Assembly (NCBI GenBank): GCA_009841115.1
Contig: VXML01000029.1
Span: forward strand, 1 to 64,000
DNA: 64,000 nucleotides
Reading direction: 5' to 3'
Origin: Gemmatimonadota bacterium
GTDB lineage: Bacteria; Latescibacterota; UBA2968; UBA8231
Shown here: positions 52,747 to 61,526 of the stretch, piece by piece
How positions within the stretch are numbered: the first letter of the stretch is position 1
Layout of the letters: every line of letters starts with the position of its first letter
Made by a program: the position numbers and the translations under genes
Notes under the pieces: model-generated
What the model saw: only the letters and a program-made list of their open reading frames with translations
Database searches by the model: none
What the model was told of the DNA's origin: nothing

Positions 52747-53783
52747 GGCTCGACCCAAGCGCGCAGGGCGGGTTCGTACGGAGCGCGGGCGACGCCCTTT
52801 TCCGAAATGATCGCCGACACCAAGTCGCCGGGCGTGACGTCAAAGGCCGGATTGTAAACCGGCACCGCGTCCGGGGCCGTGGGCTTGCCCATGCCTTGGC
52901 GGACCTCGGCTGCGTCGCGCTTTTCAATGGGGATTTCCGCACCCGAGGCCAATTCCATGTCGAGGGTCGAGACCGGCGCGGCCACGTAGAAAGGCACGTC
53001 GTGTTCGCGGGCGAGGATAGCCAGCCCATAGGTGCCGATTTTGTTGGCCACATCGCCATTTTTGGCGATGCGGTCAGCACCCACGATACAGCAGTCAATC
53101 GCCTCATTGCGCAACACGACCGCAGCCGCATTGTCGCAGATGACCTTGACATCGATGCCGCTCTGCATCAACTCCCACGCGGTCAGCCGCGACCCCTGGA
53201 GCAAGGGGCGAGTTTCGTCGGCAAATACGGCGACTTTCTTACCTGCTTCTTGGGCCGCATAGACGACGCCCAAGGCCGTGCCGTAGTCGGCTGTGGCCAA
53301 GCCGCCAGCGTTGCAGTGGGTGATGACTTGGCTACCATCGCGCAGGAGTGCTGCGCCGTGGGCACCGATCTGGCGGCAAATTTGGCGGTCTTCCTCAAAG
53401 AGGCGGTGAGCAGCCGCCAGCAAGGCGTCGCAGATGGCGTGGTTGTCGCGATCCCGATTCGCCGCCAACACCTCCTGCATCTGATCCAAGGCCCAGAACA
53501 GGTTGACCGCAGTAGGCCGGGTGCAGGCGAGGCGAGCGATGGCCGCTTCCACGCGCCGACAAAAAGTCTCGGGAGTGCAATCAACCGCGACGTGCGCGCC
53601 CACCACCACACCGTACGCAGCCGCCAAACCAATGGCTGGGGCACCGCGCACCACCAGCCCTTCAATGGCGCGGGCGATGGCCTCGACATCGCGGTAGGTT
53701 GTGTACACCAGTTCCTCGGGTAAGCGAGTCTGGTCGAGCAGGATCAGCGCGTCGTCCTGCCATTTAAGCGTTTGCATCGGCAT
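52743..53783 (-). CDS. mtnA: S-methyl-5-thioribose-1-phosphate isomerase
   Basis: MtnA isomerises methylthioribose-1-phosphate in methionine salvage. The 346-residue protein has RGAPAIGLAAAYG, the active-site Cys in THCNAGGLATADYGTALG, ADETRPLLQGSRLTAWEL and the catalytic Asp in VGADRIAKNGDVANKIGTY. These are typical of MtnA rather than eIF2B-type regulators. It overlaps rsfS at one base and the SPOR gene by 4. The pairing with wall genes looks incidental. Confidence 0.93.
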   Translation of the reverse strand: MPMQTLKWQDDALILLDQTRLPEELVYTTYRDVEAIARAIEGLVVRGAPAIGLAAAYGVVVGAHVAVDCTPETFCRRVEAAIARLACTRPTAVNLFWALDQMQEVLAANRDRDNHAICDALLAAAHRLFEEDRQICRQIGAHGAALLRDGSQVITHCNAGGLATADYGTALGVVYAAQEAGKKVAVFADETRPLLQGSRLTAWELMQSGIDVKVICDNAAAVVLRNEAIDCCIVGADRIAKNGDVANKIGTYGLAILAREHDVPFYVAAPVSTLDMELASGAEIPIEKRDAAEVRQGMGKPTAPDAVPVYNPAFDVTPGDLVSAIISEKGVARAPYEPALRAWVEP

Positions 53784-54184
53784 TAGAAAGTCGAAAATTC
53801 AAAAGGTTTTTCTGCGGCTTCCTCGGGCGCACCCCCATCTGGGAAATCCGTGCGCTCGGCGTCGCCCCACAGCCTCTCTAGAGCGTAAAAGTCGCGCGCT
53901 TCCTCGCGAAAGATGTGGACGACAAAATCGACGTAATCCATCAGCACCCAGCGCCGCGTATCCGTACCTTCGATGTGCCAGGGCTTTTCCCCTATCTCGG
54001 CGAGTTGGTCCCGCACTTCGTCGGCGAGGCTGCGGATGTGCTGCTCAGAAGTGCCCGTACAGAGCAGGAAGTAGTCGCAGGTGTCGGTGATGTCGCGCAG
54101 GTCCAGCAAGGTTATTGCAAGGGCCTTTTTATCTTGTAGAATTTCTACGACGCGGGCGATGCACGGCTCTTGTCTCATGGACAT
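53783..54184 (-). CDS. rsfS: Ribosomal silencing factor RsfS
   Basis: RsfS binds L14 of the 50S subunit and blocks subunit joining in slow growth. The 133-residue protein shows ALAITLLDLRDITDTCDYFLL, CTGTSEQHIRSLADEV and WVLMDYVDFVVHIF, the family core. About 25 extra acidic residues follow. Start at 54184 or 54178 (both ATG). Confidence 0.92.
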   Translation of the reverse strand: MSMRQEPCIARVVEILQDKKALAITLLDLRDITDTCDYFLLCTGTSEQHIRSLADEVRDQLAEIGEKPWHIEGTDTRRWVLMDYVDFVVHIFREEARDFYALERLWGDAERTDFPDGGAPEEAAEKPFEFSTF

Positions 54185-54196
54185 TTTCTCGCAAGG

Positions 54197-54664
54197 TTAC
54201 TTGACTGGGTCGAGCAGGCCGATGCGGCGATAGTCGTGCCCGATGATAATCGAGACGCTCGCCAAGCTGAACTGATCTTCCTTCTGCTGGCCAATAAAAT
54301 GGGGTATCCCCAAGACATTCGCCACTTGTCTGGCTCGCTCGATATCGCCGTCCAAAGCGACGACGAGCGTGTGCAGATAATTGAAGCTAGGTGCATTGCC
54401 TTCGTGAATCACATCTAGCCCGAGGGCGCGTGCCTTTTTGCGGAGGCGGGCGGCGATTTGAGGTTCGCCTCCGCCGTTGAGAATTTCGACCCGAATGGGG
54501 CTAATCTGGGGAGCGGTTTCCGACTTGGCAACTTCCTGCTGGAGCGCTGACTCGGGGGCAGTAGCAGAGTGCGGCCAGAAGGCCGTCTTGAGGAGAAGGG
54601 CTATGGCCACCGTGGCCAGCCCCCACAAAATTAGCTCCTGCAGGTTGGGGTTTCCTCGCTCCAT
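54197..54664 (-). CDS. Membrane-anchored LytR C-terminal domain protein
   Basis: The 155-residue protein has one N-terminal helix (about 10-28) and a LytR_C domain (about 55-150: IRVEILNGGGEPQIAARLRKKARALG ... VANVLGIP). The domain occurs at the end of LytR/CpsA/Psr ligases and in small stand-alone proteins. It lacks the catalytic LCP domain. It is the first gene of the rsfS-mtnA-wall operon. ATG 54664 is used; the frame extends to 54712 across the promoter. Confidence 0.78.
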   Translation of the reverse strand: MERGNPNLQELILWGLATVAIALLLKTAFWPHSATAPESALQQEVAKSETAPQISPIRVEILNGGGEPQIAARLRKKARALGLDVIHEGNAPSFNYLHTLVVALDGDIERARQVANVLGIPHFIGQQKEDQFSLASVSIIIGHDYRRIGLLDPVK

Positions 54665-54679
54665 CGCTCCAACGCCATT

Positions 54680-54708
54680 AATGAATAAAAAACGGCAAGT
54701 TACGTCAA
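54680..54708 (-). promoter_or_regulatory. Possible promoter of the cell-shape operon
   Basis: TTGACG at 54708-54703 and TTCATT at 54685-54680 are 17 bases apart, shortly before the ATG at 54664. The -10 is weak. Confidence 0.42.
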
Positions 54709-54726
54709 GCAAACAAAGGAAGAAAC

Positions 54727-55680
54727 ATGGAACTCCTACGCGAAGAAACCTTTGCCCATCGCTTCTCTACGGCTGATTTTCTCGCCACCTGTCACCAAGC
54801 GTTTGAGCGCTACGGCGCGGGGGTCATCGTCAATCCACCGCGCACCGAGTCCATCGAAAAACGCGGAACACTCGACTACTTCCGCTTGGACATGCCAGCC
54901 GAATGGCCGGGAAAATTTCGCGCCCGCAAGATCATCGAAGAATTCTCAGACGTAGCGAGCGGGCGGTTGGCCAAGCGGGAGGCGTATATCGCATTCGAAG
55001 ATCTACAACAGGGCCGATCGTGTCGGCTAGAGGCCGGGCACATCACCGACTGGCGCACCGGCACGGCGGGCGCGCTGGGTCTCCAATACCTAGCGGGCGC
55101 GACCATCGAGCGAGTCGCCATTTTAGGGACCGGCCGGATTGCGCGAACCCTGGCCCTATCCTGCGACGCGCTCTTTGATTTAGTGGAGGTTGCCTGCACG
55201 AGTCGCCGGCCTGAGAACCGGGCGGCGTTTGCCGAAGCGGTCGAGCCAGACCTGCGCGCGAGCCTGCGGTTAGCGACGTCGCTAGAGACGTGTATAGCCG
55301 GTGCCGACGCCGTGCTGACAGCAGTGCCGACGCCGCAACCCATTTTGACCGCGACGGCACTGGCCGAGGTTCCTTATCTCGCCGTCATCGCCGGGGATAG
55401 TCGCACGCGCCAGCTCGCGTCGGAAATACTCTACGAGCGCACAGTGGTCGTCGATGTACTCGCCCAAGCCCAGAAGTCCGGGGAGTTCCGCTTTGCGACC
55501 GAGCAGGGCCGAGCCGAACAGATCGCCTTGGCACGAAATGCCGAGGGCAAGGTGCTGGACATCGGCGATGCCGCCTGCGGGCGACTTGGCATCTCAGCGC
55601 CGAGCGCGGTCTATCTGACGGGCATGGGGGCACAGGACTTGTGCGCAGCGGCCATGGTGTACCGCCGCCTGCTCACTTGA
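54727..55680 (+). CDS. Ornithine cyclodeaminase/mu-crystallin family enzyme
   Basis: The 317-residue protein has the OCD pattern: an N-terminal substrate domain with PPRTES, GGTAG-like TGTAGALGLQYLAG, and a Rossmann core VAILGTGRIARTLALSCDAL. The family includes ornithine cyclodeaminase, alanine dehydrogenase and ketimine reductases; the substrate is not clear here. AAGGAAG precedes the ATG. Its end overlaps the convergent ASH-repeat gene by 8 bases. Confidence 0.83.
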   Translation: MELLREETFAHRFSTADFLATCHQAFERYGAGVIVNPPRTESIEKRGTLDYFRLDMPAEWPGKFRARKIIEEFSDVASGRLAKREAYIAFEDLQQGRSCRLEAGHITDWRTGTAGALGLQYLAGATIERVAILGTGRIARTLALSCDALFDLVEVACTSRRPENRAAFAEAVEPDLRASLRLATSLETCIAGADAVLTAVPTPQPILTATALAEVPYLAVIAGDSRTRQLASEILYERTVVVDVLAQAQKSGEFRFATEQGRAEQIALARNAEGKVLDIGDAACGRLGISAPSAVYLTGMGAQDLCAAAMVYRRLLT

Positions 55681-58417
55681 ACAACCCCGAGTACTTAAAG
55701 GTCATAATGTAGTCCTGCGAGCCTTTCTTTTTTTCTTCGGGTCGGCTGTCGTAAATGTCCCAGCCGAAGCCAAAGAGAAACTGATCCTTGTAAAAGGAAA
55801 CGGCTACGCCCAGTGAAATGGCCAGTGAGTTTCCAGTCGAGAGGGCTTCGAGGACATTGCCGATGGCAGTGAAATGAATGCCGGAAATCGACGGGCTATC
55901 CACGTTGTGCCAGCCGGCAAAGGCCAATCCGGGCAAGCCAATCAGGCGCTCGGTTTGGCCTTGGATCGCGTTGCCGTCGGCGTCGATATAATCGCGCCCG
56001 GGGCGGATTGTCAAAAAGGAAACCAGTGGCTTGGCCTCAAATTCCCACTTCCAGCCCCCGGCTTCCAAAAGCTGCGACACGCTCTGCGGCGGAGCACCCG
56101 GGTAACTATGGGTAGTAATTTTGAGCCGCACGCGGCGATTGTCTTTTTCTGACAATCGCAAATTGAGATCCTCGGCTAGGACGCGCCCGCCGCTCGACTC
56201 GTAGATGGCAACCTTCTGCTTTTGGGTACTGTTTTTGCCTTTGGGGTCATAGTTTTCGTCGAGCCGGGTCCACTCGACGACCAGCTCGCGACCGATTAGC
56301 GCCTGCCGCAGCGAATCGGGAATTGCAAAGGCCACATCCACTTTGGTACCGTCTTTTTGCACCACCGGCGTATTGTCCCAGCCGACGGCCAAGGGCTGGG
56401 TCTGCTCGCCGCGCGAAACCAAAACCTCGACAATCTGCGCCAAGTCGATGTCTGCGAGCACCCCGTGTCCCTTGTATTCGAGCGGACGAGCGCGGTCTTT
56501 GACGTCATTGCTGACCAACAAAACGCGCCCTCGGCGGTCGCCCAAGGCCTCAGGCGTAAAAAAGAGCGTGAGGCGTGCGGACTCCCCTGGGGCCAGCGCG
56601 AATTGCGCTGGTGCAACGTAGGCTTCCTTGCTTTGGGGATGCGCTTCGACTTGCAGCACGGTATCGCCGACGTTAGTGGCCACAAAGGTTCTTTCCGCCT
56701 GCTCACCCAAAACCTCGTAGCCAAAATCGACGACGCCCGCCGGATTCAACTCGATTTCCGCGGCCACTCCGTTGCCTTTGAGCAGGATGTCGAGCGTCAT
56801 CATCTCATTCGCGCCCAAGCCGTCCAAGCGCAAGGTCCCCGAAATCGCTCCACGAGCCGACGGGCTAAAGGCCACGTGCAGCGGCAAGGTGCGCTGGCTG
56901 TGGGCCGGCAGCAGGAACTTGCTGTCGGCGTCGATTGAGGTGTGGGCGGTAAATTCGCTACTCGTCGAGCGAAGCTGGTGAATCTCAAAGTCGGCGTTGC
57001 CCACATTGGCTATTTCGATGACTCGGCTGCTACTTTCGCCGACGGCGACGCGGCCGAAGTCCACGGTCGCCGGGCTGAGGGCGAAAAACTGGCCTACCCC
57101 CTGCAAGCGCACGGTCTGGCGTTCGGCTTCGGCCTCGACGTGGAGGATGGCTTGGCGCGGACCAGCTTCCTTGGGCGAGAAACTCAGCGCCACTTGAGCG
57201 CTGGCTTTAGGCTGGACGAGGACCGAGTGCTGTTCGAGACCAAATTCAACGCCCTCGTCTGCGGCCACGGCGACCTCCACCACGCCTGGCTGGCCACCCC
57301 TGTTCCACAACAACAAATGGCCGCGCGCGGTCCCGCCGATGGGCACGCTGCCGAAGTCAATGTCGCCACTGATAATCTTGATACGCGGCGGACTGATTTG
57401 GCCGCGACCTGCGAGGGGGATGGCCACTTCGGCAGCTTGTGGATCGCTAGTGTGCAGACGCAGGACGCCGCTTCGATCCCCTTCGCTCTGCGGCTCAAAC
57501 GCCGCACTCAGGTCGAGTCGCCCCTCGGGAGCAATGGTCGCCGACGAGTCCACAACTCCAAGGACAAAAGCCGCGCCCTCAATGGCGACATTTCCAACGT
57601 CCAGTTCGGCCTGCCCCTGATTGAGGATGGTCACGCGGCGCGTTAGGCGCTGGCCCACTTCAACGGTGCCAAAATCGAGGCCCACTTGCGGAAGGGGTGA
57701 AAAAGCCGCTTGTGGCACCAAACCACTCCCTCGCAGAGGAATGGACCAATTCCCAAAGTCGGGCGAGGTGACGACGAATTTAGTCGCTATTGGCCCCACG
57801 CGCGTCGGTGTAAACGCAATGTCGATCCGCGTTTCACCGCCGGGAGCAGGCCAAGAGCCAACGTCGCCCTCAACGCTAAAGGGACCCTGTAGATCGGCAA
57901 CTTCCATCCGCCCAGCCGTCACGGGCACGGTTCCGGTATTTTTGACAATAACGGCTGCCGTCGCCATTTGCCCGACGGGCACCGCGCCAAAATCCAGCCC
58001 TTCGGCCGGCAAAAGTACCAAGGTCGGAACAACGGCCACCGCTTGGAGCGGCACGGCCAAGCGCTCGTCTTTGAACAAGGCAGCTACCTGCAACGTCAGT
58101 TCGCCCGCATACTCTCCGGCCGCAGTAGCACTGAAGCGCACTTCGACGCTGCTGACGCCCTTGCCGTCCAAGCGCAGCGTATCTGATAACGCACTAAAGC
58201 CGTCGCCGCTAATACCGACGATCACTTCAAGCGCGTCATCTTGCAGATTTTCGACGGAAACAGACGCTCGCGCCTCCACGCCAACGCCGACTACACCTAG
58301 GTCGAGCGCATTCGGGGCAATGGCGAGAGATTGAGCGCGTAGAACCGCTGGCAGGAGTAGGAGGGCGAGCAGAACTAAAAAAGAAGAGCGACCAACCCGC
58401 CAGAATACCGAATACAA
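55673..58417 (-). CDS. Exported ASH/HYDIN-type Ig-repeat protein with beta-rich C terminus
   Basis: The mature part begins after a signal peptide (SFLVLLALLLLPAVLRAQS). Six ASPM-SPD2-Hydin (choice-of-anchor D) Ig-like domains follow, each opening with a DFG motif such as LDFGAVPVGQ, LDFGTVEVGQR, IDFGSVPIGG and VDFGRVAVGES. The last 300 residues are different: a beta-rich segment and a C terminus with alternating aromatic residues ending in SGLFK, as in outer-membrane strands. I prefer TTG 58417 as start because a promoter -10 box covers the ATG at 58510; that longer frame would add 31 residues before the signal peptide. Function is unknown; surface or envelope structure is likely. Confidence 0.78.
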   Translation of the reverse strand: MYSVFWRVGRSSFLVLLALLLLPAVLRAQSLAIAPNALDLGVVGVGVEARASVSVENLQDDALEVIVGISGDGFSALSDTLRLDGKGVSSVEVRFSATAAGEYAGELTLQVAALFKDERLAVPLQAVAVVPTLVLLPAEGLDFGAVPVGQMATAAVIVKNTGTVPVTAGRMEVADLQGPFSVEGDVGSWPAPGGETRIDIAFTPTRVGPIATKFVVTSPDFGNWSIPLRGSGLVPQAAFSPLPQVGLDFGTVEVGQRLTRRVTILNQGQAELDVGNVAIEGAAFVLGVVDSSATIAPEGRLDLSAAFEPQSEGDRSGVLRLHTSDPQAAEVAIPLAGRGQISPPRIKIISGDIDFGSVPIGGTARGHLLLWNRGGQPGVVEVAVAADEGVEFGLEQHSVLVQPKASAQVALSFSPKEAGPRQAILHVEAEAERQTVRLQGVGQFFALSPATVDFGRVAVGESSSRVIEIANVGNADFEIHQLRSTSSEFTAHTSIDADSKFLLPAHSQRTLPLHVAFSPSARGAISGTLRLDGLGANEMMTLDILLKGNGVAAEIELNPAGVVDFGYEVLGEQAERTFVATNVGDTVLQVEAHPQSKEAYVAPAQFALAPGESARLTLFFTPEALGDRRGRVLLVSNDVKDRARPLEYKGHGVLADIDLAQIVEVLVSRGEQTQPLAVGWDNTPVVQKDGTKVDVAFAIPDSLRQALIGRELVVEWTRLDENYDPKGKNSTQKQKVAIYESSGGRVLAEDLNLRLSEKDNRRVRLKITTHSYPGAPPQSVSQLLEAGGWKWEFEAKPLVSFLTIRPGRDYIDADGNAIQGQTERLIGLPGLAFAGWHNVDSPSISGIHFTAIGNVLEALSTGNSLAISLGVAVSFYKDQFLFGFGWDIYDSRPEEKKKGSQDYIMTFKYSGLFK

Positions 58418-58505
58418 TGTTTGTCGAAGTTCCACGTCGTAGAGGAGTGGAAAACTTCCTCTGAGGTATTCTTCACGCCGATTCAGGTCGCTCTCTGTTA
58501 GCCGA

Positions 58506-58535
58506 AACATACGCTAAAATAACCTACCGTGTCAA
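58506..58535 (-). promoter_or_regulatory. Promoter of the ASH-repeat gene
   Basis: TTGACA at 58535-58530 and TATGTT at 58511-58506 are 18 bases apart. The -35 overlaps the end of the aminotransferase gene; the -10 overlaps the ATG at 58510, so translation should start further downstream. Confidence 0.62.
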
Positions 58536-59698
58536 GCGGAGATAATCTGCTCCAAGCCCCCGACGAGCCGATCCATTCCCTCGGCCACATCCTCTTGACG
58601 CAGGGCACCGTAGGCAACGCGCAAATAGCAGTCCGCGCTCAATCCAAAGGCATTGCCGGGAATGACGGCGACCTTGTGTTCCCGCACCAAGCGAGCGACC
58701 ACCTCCATGGCGTCGAGGTCGCTTTGCAGACGCGCTAATAAATAAAAGGCTCCTTCAGCAGCCGGCACCTGCACCCGCTCGCCGAGCGCTTCGAGTCGCT
58801 CTAGGCAAAGCCGACGCACCGCATCCATACCCGCCAGATAGTCCTTACAGTACGCGGCTCCAGCCGAAAGCGCACCAAGCGCGGCGCGTTGCGAGATGAC
58901 CGGCGGGCAGATGAGCACGGTGTCTTGGATCTTTTCCAGCGCGCCCAGCAGGTGCCGCGGGGCCACGAGGTAGCCGACCCGCCAACTGGCGAGACCGTAT
59001 GCCTTGGAAAAGGAAAATAGCGAGATAGTGTGCTCGGTGCTTTCGGGTAGTGATCCGGGCGAAAAGTGCTGCGCTGCACCGTAAGTGAAGTACTCATACG
59101 CCTCGTCGGCAAAGTGGTAGAGGCCCCGCTCGCGGCAGAGCCGATTGACCGCTGCCAAGTCCGCGGGCCGATAGACCGCGCCCGTTGGGTTGTTGGGCGA
59201 GATCGTAACAATGGCGCAGGTGCGCGCTGTGATCGCAGCCTCAATTGCGTCGAGGTCGAGCTGATAATCATCGTCCGTAGCCACGAGCACGACCCGGCAA
59301 TTGGCCATGCCGACGGCCATTTCGTGATTGAAGTAAAAAGGCGACATCACGATGATCTCATCGCCCGGATCGGCAACGGCGAGCAAGGCGTGGTAAAAGC
59401 CCATATTGGAGCCAGCCGTGACCATCAGGAGTTGGTCATCGCCCACTCCGATTCGATTCTCGCACGCGAGTTTTTGGCGCAGTTCTTCCCTGAGTTTGGG
59501 CAGGCCGCGAGCGGCTTGATAGTGGTGTTCGACAATCGCGCCGCCGAAGCGGGCAATCGCCTGCATGGCCTGCGGCGGCGGCGGATAGTGCACCACGCCC
59601 TGGCCGAGGGAAATGGTGCCGGGGTTGTCGCGGATGAGGGCGGCCACGTGCGGGATCACCGGGCTTTGTACCGCCTGCATGCGCTTTGAGTCGATCAT
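58532..59698 (-). CDS. PLP-dependent aminotransferase, class I/II
   Basis: The 388-residue fold-type-I enzyme has ISLGQGVVHYPPPPQAM, VTAGSNMGFYHALLA, ISPNNPTGAVY with the conserved Asn, ADEAYEYF with the Asp that holds the PLP nitrogen, and SFSKAYGLASWRVGY with the PLP Lys. It is in the aspartate/aromatic aminotransferase-like group; substrate not known. It overlaps the aldolase-like gene by 4 bases, so the two probably act in one pathway. Confidence 0.88.
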   Translation of the reverse strand: MIDSKRMQAVQSPVIPHVAALIRDNPGTISLGQGVVHYPPPPQAMQAIARFGGAIVEHHYQAARGLPKLREELRQKLACENRIGVGDDQLLMVTAGSNMGFYHALLAVADPGDEIIVMSPFYFNHEMAVGMANCRVVLVATDDDYQLDLDAIEAAITARTCAIVTISPNNPTGAVYRPADLAAVNRLCRERGLYHFADEAYEYFTYGAAQHFSPGSLPESTEHTISLFSFSKAYGLASWRVGYLVAPRHLLGALEKIQDTVLICPPVISQRAALGALSAGAAYCKDYLAGMDAVRRLCLERLEALGERVQVPAAEGAFYLLARLQSDLDAMEVVARLVREHKVAVIPGNAFGLSADCYLRVAYGALRQEDVAEGMDRLVGGLEQIISA

Positions 59699-60597
59699 AG
59701 CACTTCCTGCAACCGCTCGAACAGACGATCAATTTCAGCGCACGTCTCCGCATCGAGCGCAAAGCTCAAAGGGCCGCGGTGGACTTGGTTGGGAAAGAGG
59801 CCGCGCTTGTGCATTAGGTAGCGCTCGACCACGATGAAGCCGTCCAAACCCCCTTGGATCTGCAACGTACACAGCGCGCAAATCGGAAAATAGATCTGGT
59901 ACGCGCGCGCTTCGTCGCCAGTTGCGAGAGCGCGCCACAGGGCCACCGTGCCATCGAGCAACTCGACGCCGGGAATGGTTCCGCGAATGCCTCGGCGGAA
60001 GGAGTCGATCAACAGTAAGCCGCCGCTGCCTTCAAATATACCAGCCCGGCCCTCGGTGTGATCGCGCAGGGCCGAGATGCAAGGCCCCAAAGGAGTGGCC
60101 TCGGGTTTGAACAGGACGCGGTCGCCGTAGTCGCCAAAGAGCGACGCTTGAAATTCAATGCTCATGGGGTTGCCGACATACGAGCTGGCGTCTTGGATCA
60201 TGACCGGGATGGAAATCTCGGCGAGCAGGGCGGTAAAATAGGCGCGCAATTCACTTTCCCCCAAGGCGCGGGAAATCGGCGGAATGGCCATGACGGCCGC
60301 TGCACCGCCGTCTTCAGCCGCGCGGGCGTAGCGCCGGGCCTGGGCCGTGCTCTCAGCCCCAACGCCGATGATAACCGGACCGCGCCCGCGGGCAAACTCC
60401 ACGAGCCGGGCCGGAAGCGCCAGCCGCTCGTCAGCCGTCAGGCGCAATAGATCGGATACCAAGGCGAGGCAAAACCCGTGCGCCCCCGTCTCAAAAAGAT
60501 AATCGACTTCGTTTTCCAACACGGCGTAATCAATGGCTTGGTCGTCGGTGTACGGCATGTGGACGACCGGCAGGACGTCTTTGATTTCGTGGCTCAT
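59695..60597 (-). CDS. DapA/NanA-family aldolase-like protein
   Basis: The 300-residue TIM-barrel protein keeps the Schiff-base Lys in VLFKPEATP and the general fold (HGFCLALVSDLLRLTADER, PVIIGVGAEST). The GTTGE motif reads ALVSDLL and the YNxP Tyr segment reads QDASSYVGNP, so it is not dihydrodipicolinate synthase; another pyruvate or keto-acid aldolase or dehydratase is likely. It lies between the aminotransferase and the inositol-phosphatase-like gene with 4-base overlaps on both sides. Confidence 0.82.
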   Translation of the reverse strand: MSHEIKDVLPVVHMPYTDDQAIDYAVLENEVDYLFETGAHGFCLALVSDLLRLTADERLALPARLVEFARGRGPVIIGVGAESTAQARRYARAAEDGGAAAVMAIPPISRALGESELRAYFTALLAEISIPVMIQDASSYVGNPMSIEFQASLFGDYGDRVLFKPEATPLGPCISALRDHTEGRAGIFEGSGGLLLIDSFRRGIRGTIPGVELLDGTVALWRALATGDEARAYQIYFPICALCTLQIQGGLDGFIVVERYLMHKRGLFPNQVHRGPLSFALDAETCAEIDRLFERLQEVL

Positions 60598-61448
60598 AGT
60601 CGTTGACCGCTGCGAGCGCGGCGCAGGATGGCAAAGAGTTGTTCGGCGATCTCGTCGTTGGCCGCGGCCAAAAAGTGCCCGAATTTGCGGCGCTGATTAT
60701 AAGTCGGGCGGCGGCGGATCCCAATGTAGCAGCGCGCCCCGGCTTCTTCGGCAATCAGCGACGGCGGGCCCACGTCATAGACCTCGACTTGGCGCGTCAG
60801 GTACGCACACAGCGCACCCTCGGCGATCTCCGTGAGAACCAATGCTGCACCAATGGGGCTTTCGCGCGGGTCCAGCGCGGGGCGGACGAGAGCTTGATAG
60901 GGACGAGCCTTGGAGGAAATGAAGACCTTGTTCGTGCGCGGCTCCTTGGGTAGCTGCAAGCGCCGAGGGCCACCATCACCGACGCGCACGAAAGCACCCT
61001 TGCCCTTGATGGCCGTGAAAACTTTGTCCTCCGAGGGCCGCGCGACAATCGCGGCCAACATCTGGCCATCGCAAGCCAAACCGATGACAATGTGATAAGG
61101 CGCGTCGCCCCGCTTGAAGTGCAAGGTGCCGTCGATGGGGTCGAGGATGACTGCGTAGGACGAGACATTGCCAGCAAAGCGCTTTTTGAGCGGCGTGCGC
61201 TCTTCGGCGATGCAGCGCACAAACGGGAAGTGCTGCAGCACGGCTGCGAGAAGGATGTCCTGCACAGCCGCGTCGAGGACCGTGAAGGCCGTGGAGGCGT
61301 CCTGCGCCTTGCTGCCGGTGAGGCTCTTGTCCGCAGCCTTGCCAATGTCGGCGACTTGGCCGTAGAAAATCAGCGAAGCGCGGGCGCACTGGCCGACGAC
61401 CGGCAGCAGCGCATCGATAAAGTCGTCGGGGTCGATGTTTTCGGTCAT
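60594..61448 (-). CDS. Inositol monophosphatase-family phosphatase
   Basis: The 284-residue protein has the Mg-dependent phosphatase motifs: AEERTP with the first Glu, VILDPIDGTLHFKRG (DPIDGT), and VEVYDVGPPSLIAEEAGARC near the C terminus, where the usual WDxAAG Asp is in YDVGP. Substrates of the family include inositol phosphate, sugar bisphosphates and PAP. ATG 61448 is used because the longer frame crosses a palindromic repeat. It is the first gene of a three-gene operon. Confidence 0.85.
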   Translation of the reverse strand: MTENIDPDDFIDALLPVVGQCARASLIFYGQVADIGKAADKSLTGSKAQDASTAFTVLDAAVQDILLAAVLQHFPFVRCIAEERTPLKKRFAGNVSSYAVILDPIDGTLHFKRGDAPYHIVIGLACDGQMLAAIVARPSEDKVFTAIKGKGAFVRVGDGGPRRLQLPKEPRTNKVFISSKARPYQALVRPALDPRESPIGAALVLTEIAEGALCAYLTRQVEVYDVGPPSLIAEEAGARCYIGIRRRPTYNQRRKFGHFLAAANDEIAEQLFAILRRARSGQRL

Positions 61449-61465
61449 AATACAAAACCCGGACA

Positions 61466-61495
61466 TGTAGGGGCGAGCGGTCACTCGCCCCTACA
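61466..61495. repeat. 12-bp perfect inverted repeat
   Basis: TGTAGGGGCGAG (61466-61477) and CTCGCCCCTACA (61484-61495) enclose a 6-base loop between the molybdenum hydroxylase stop and the phosphatase start. Outer CCCGG/CCGGG extends it. Similar GTAGGGGCGA palindromes are common dispersed intergenic elements; it has no T-run, so a simple terminator is not supported. Confidence 0.8.
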
Positions 61496-61526
61496 AACCG
61501 GGCGCTAATGCTCAGAGCGCTGCTCC

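Noticed and set aside
52683..53723. 346-codon plus-strand frame
   Set aside because: Antisense shadow of mtnA.
61466..61495. Intrinsic terminator after the molybdenum hydroxylase gene
   Set aside because: A perfect stem is present but no T-run follows on either strand; more like a dispersed palindromic repeat.
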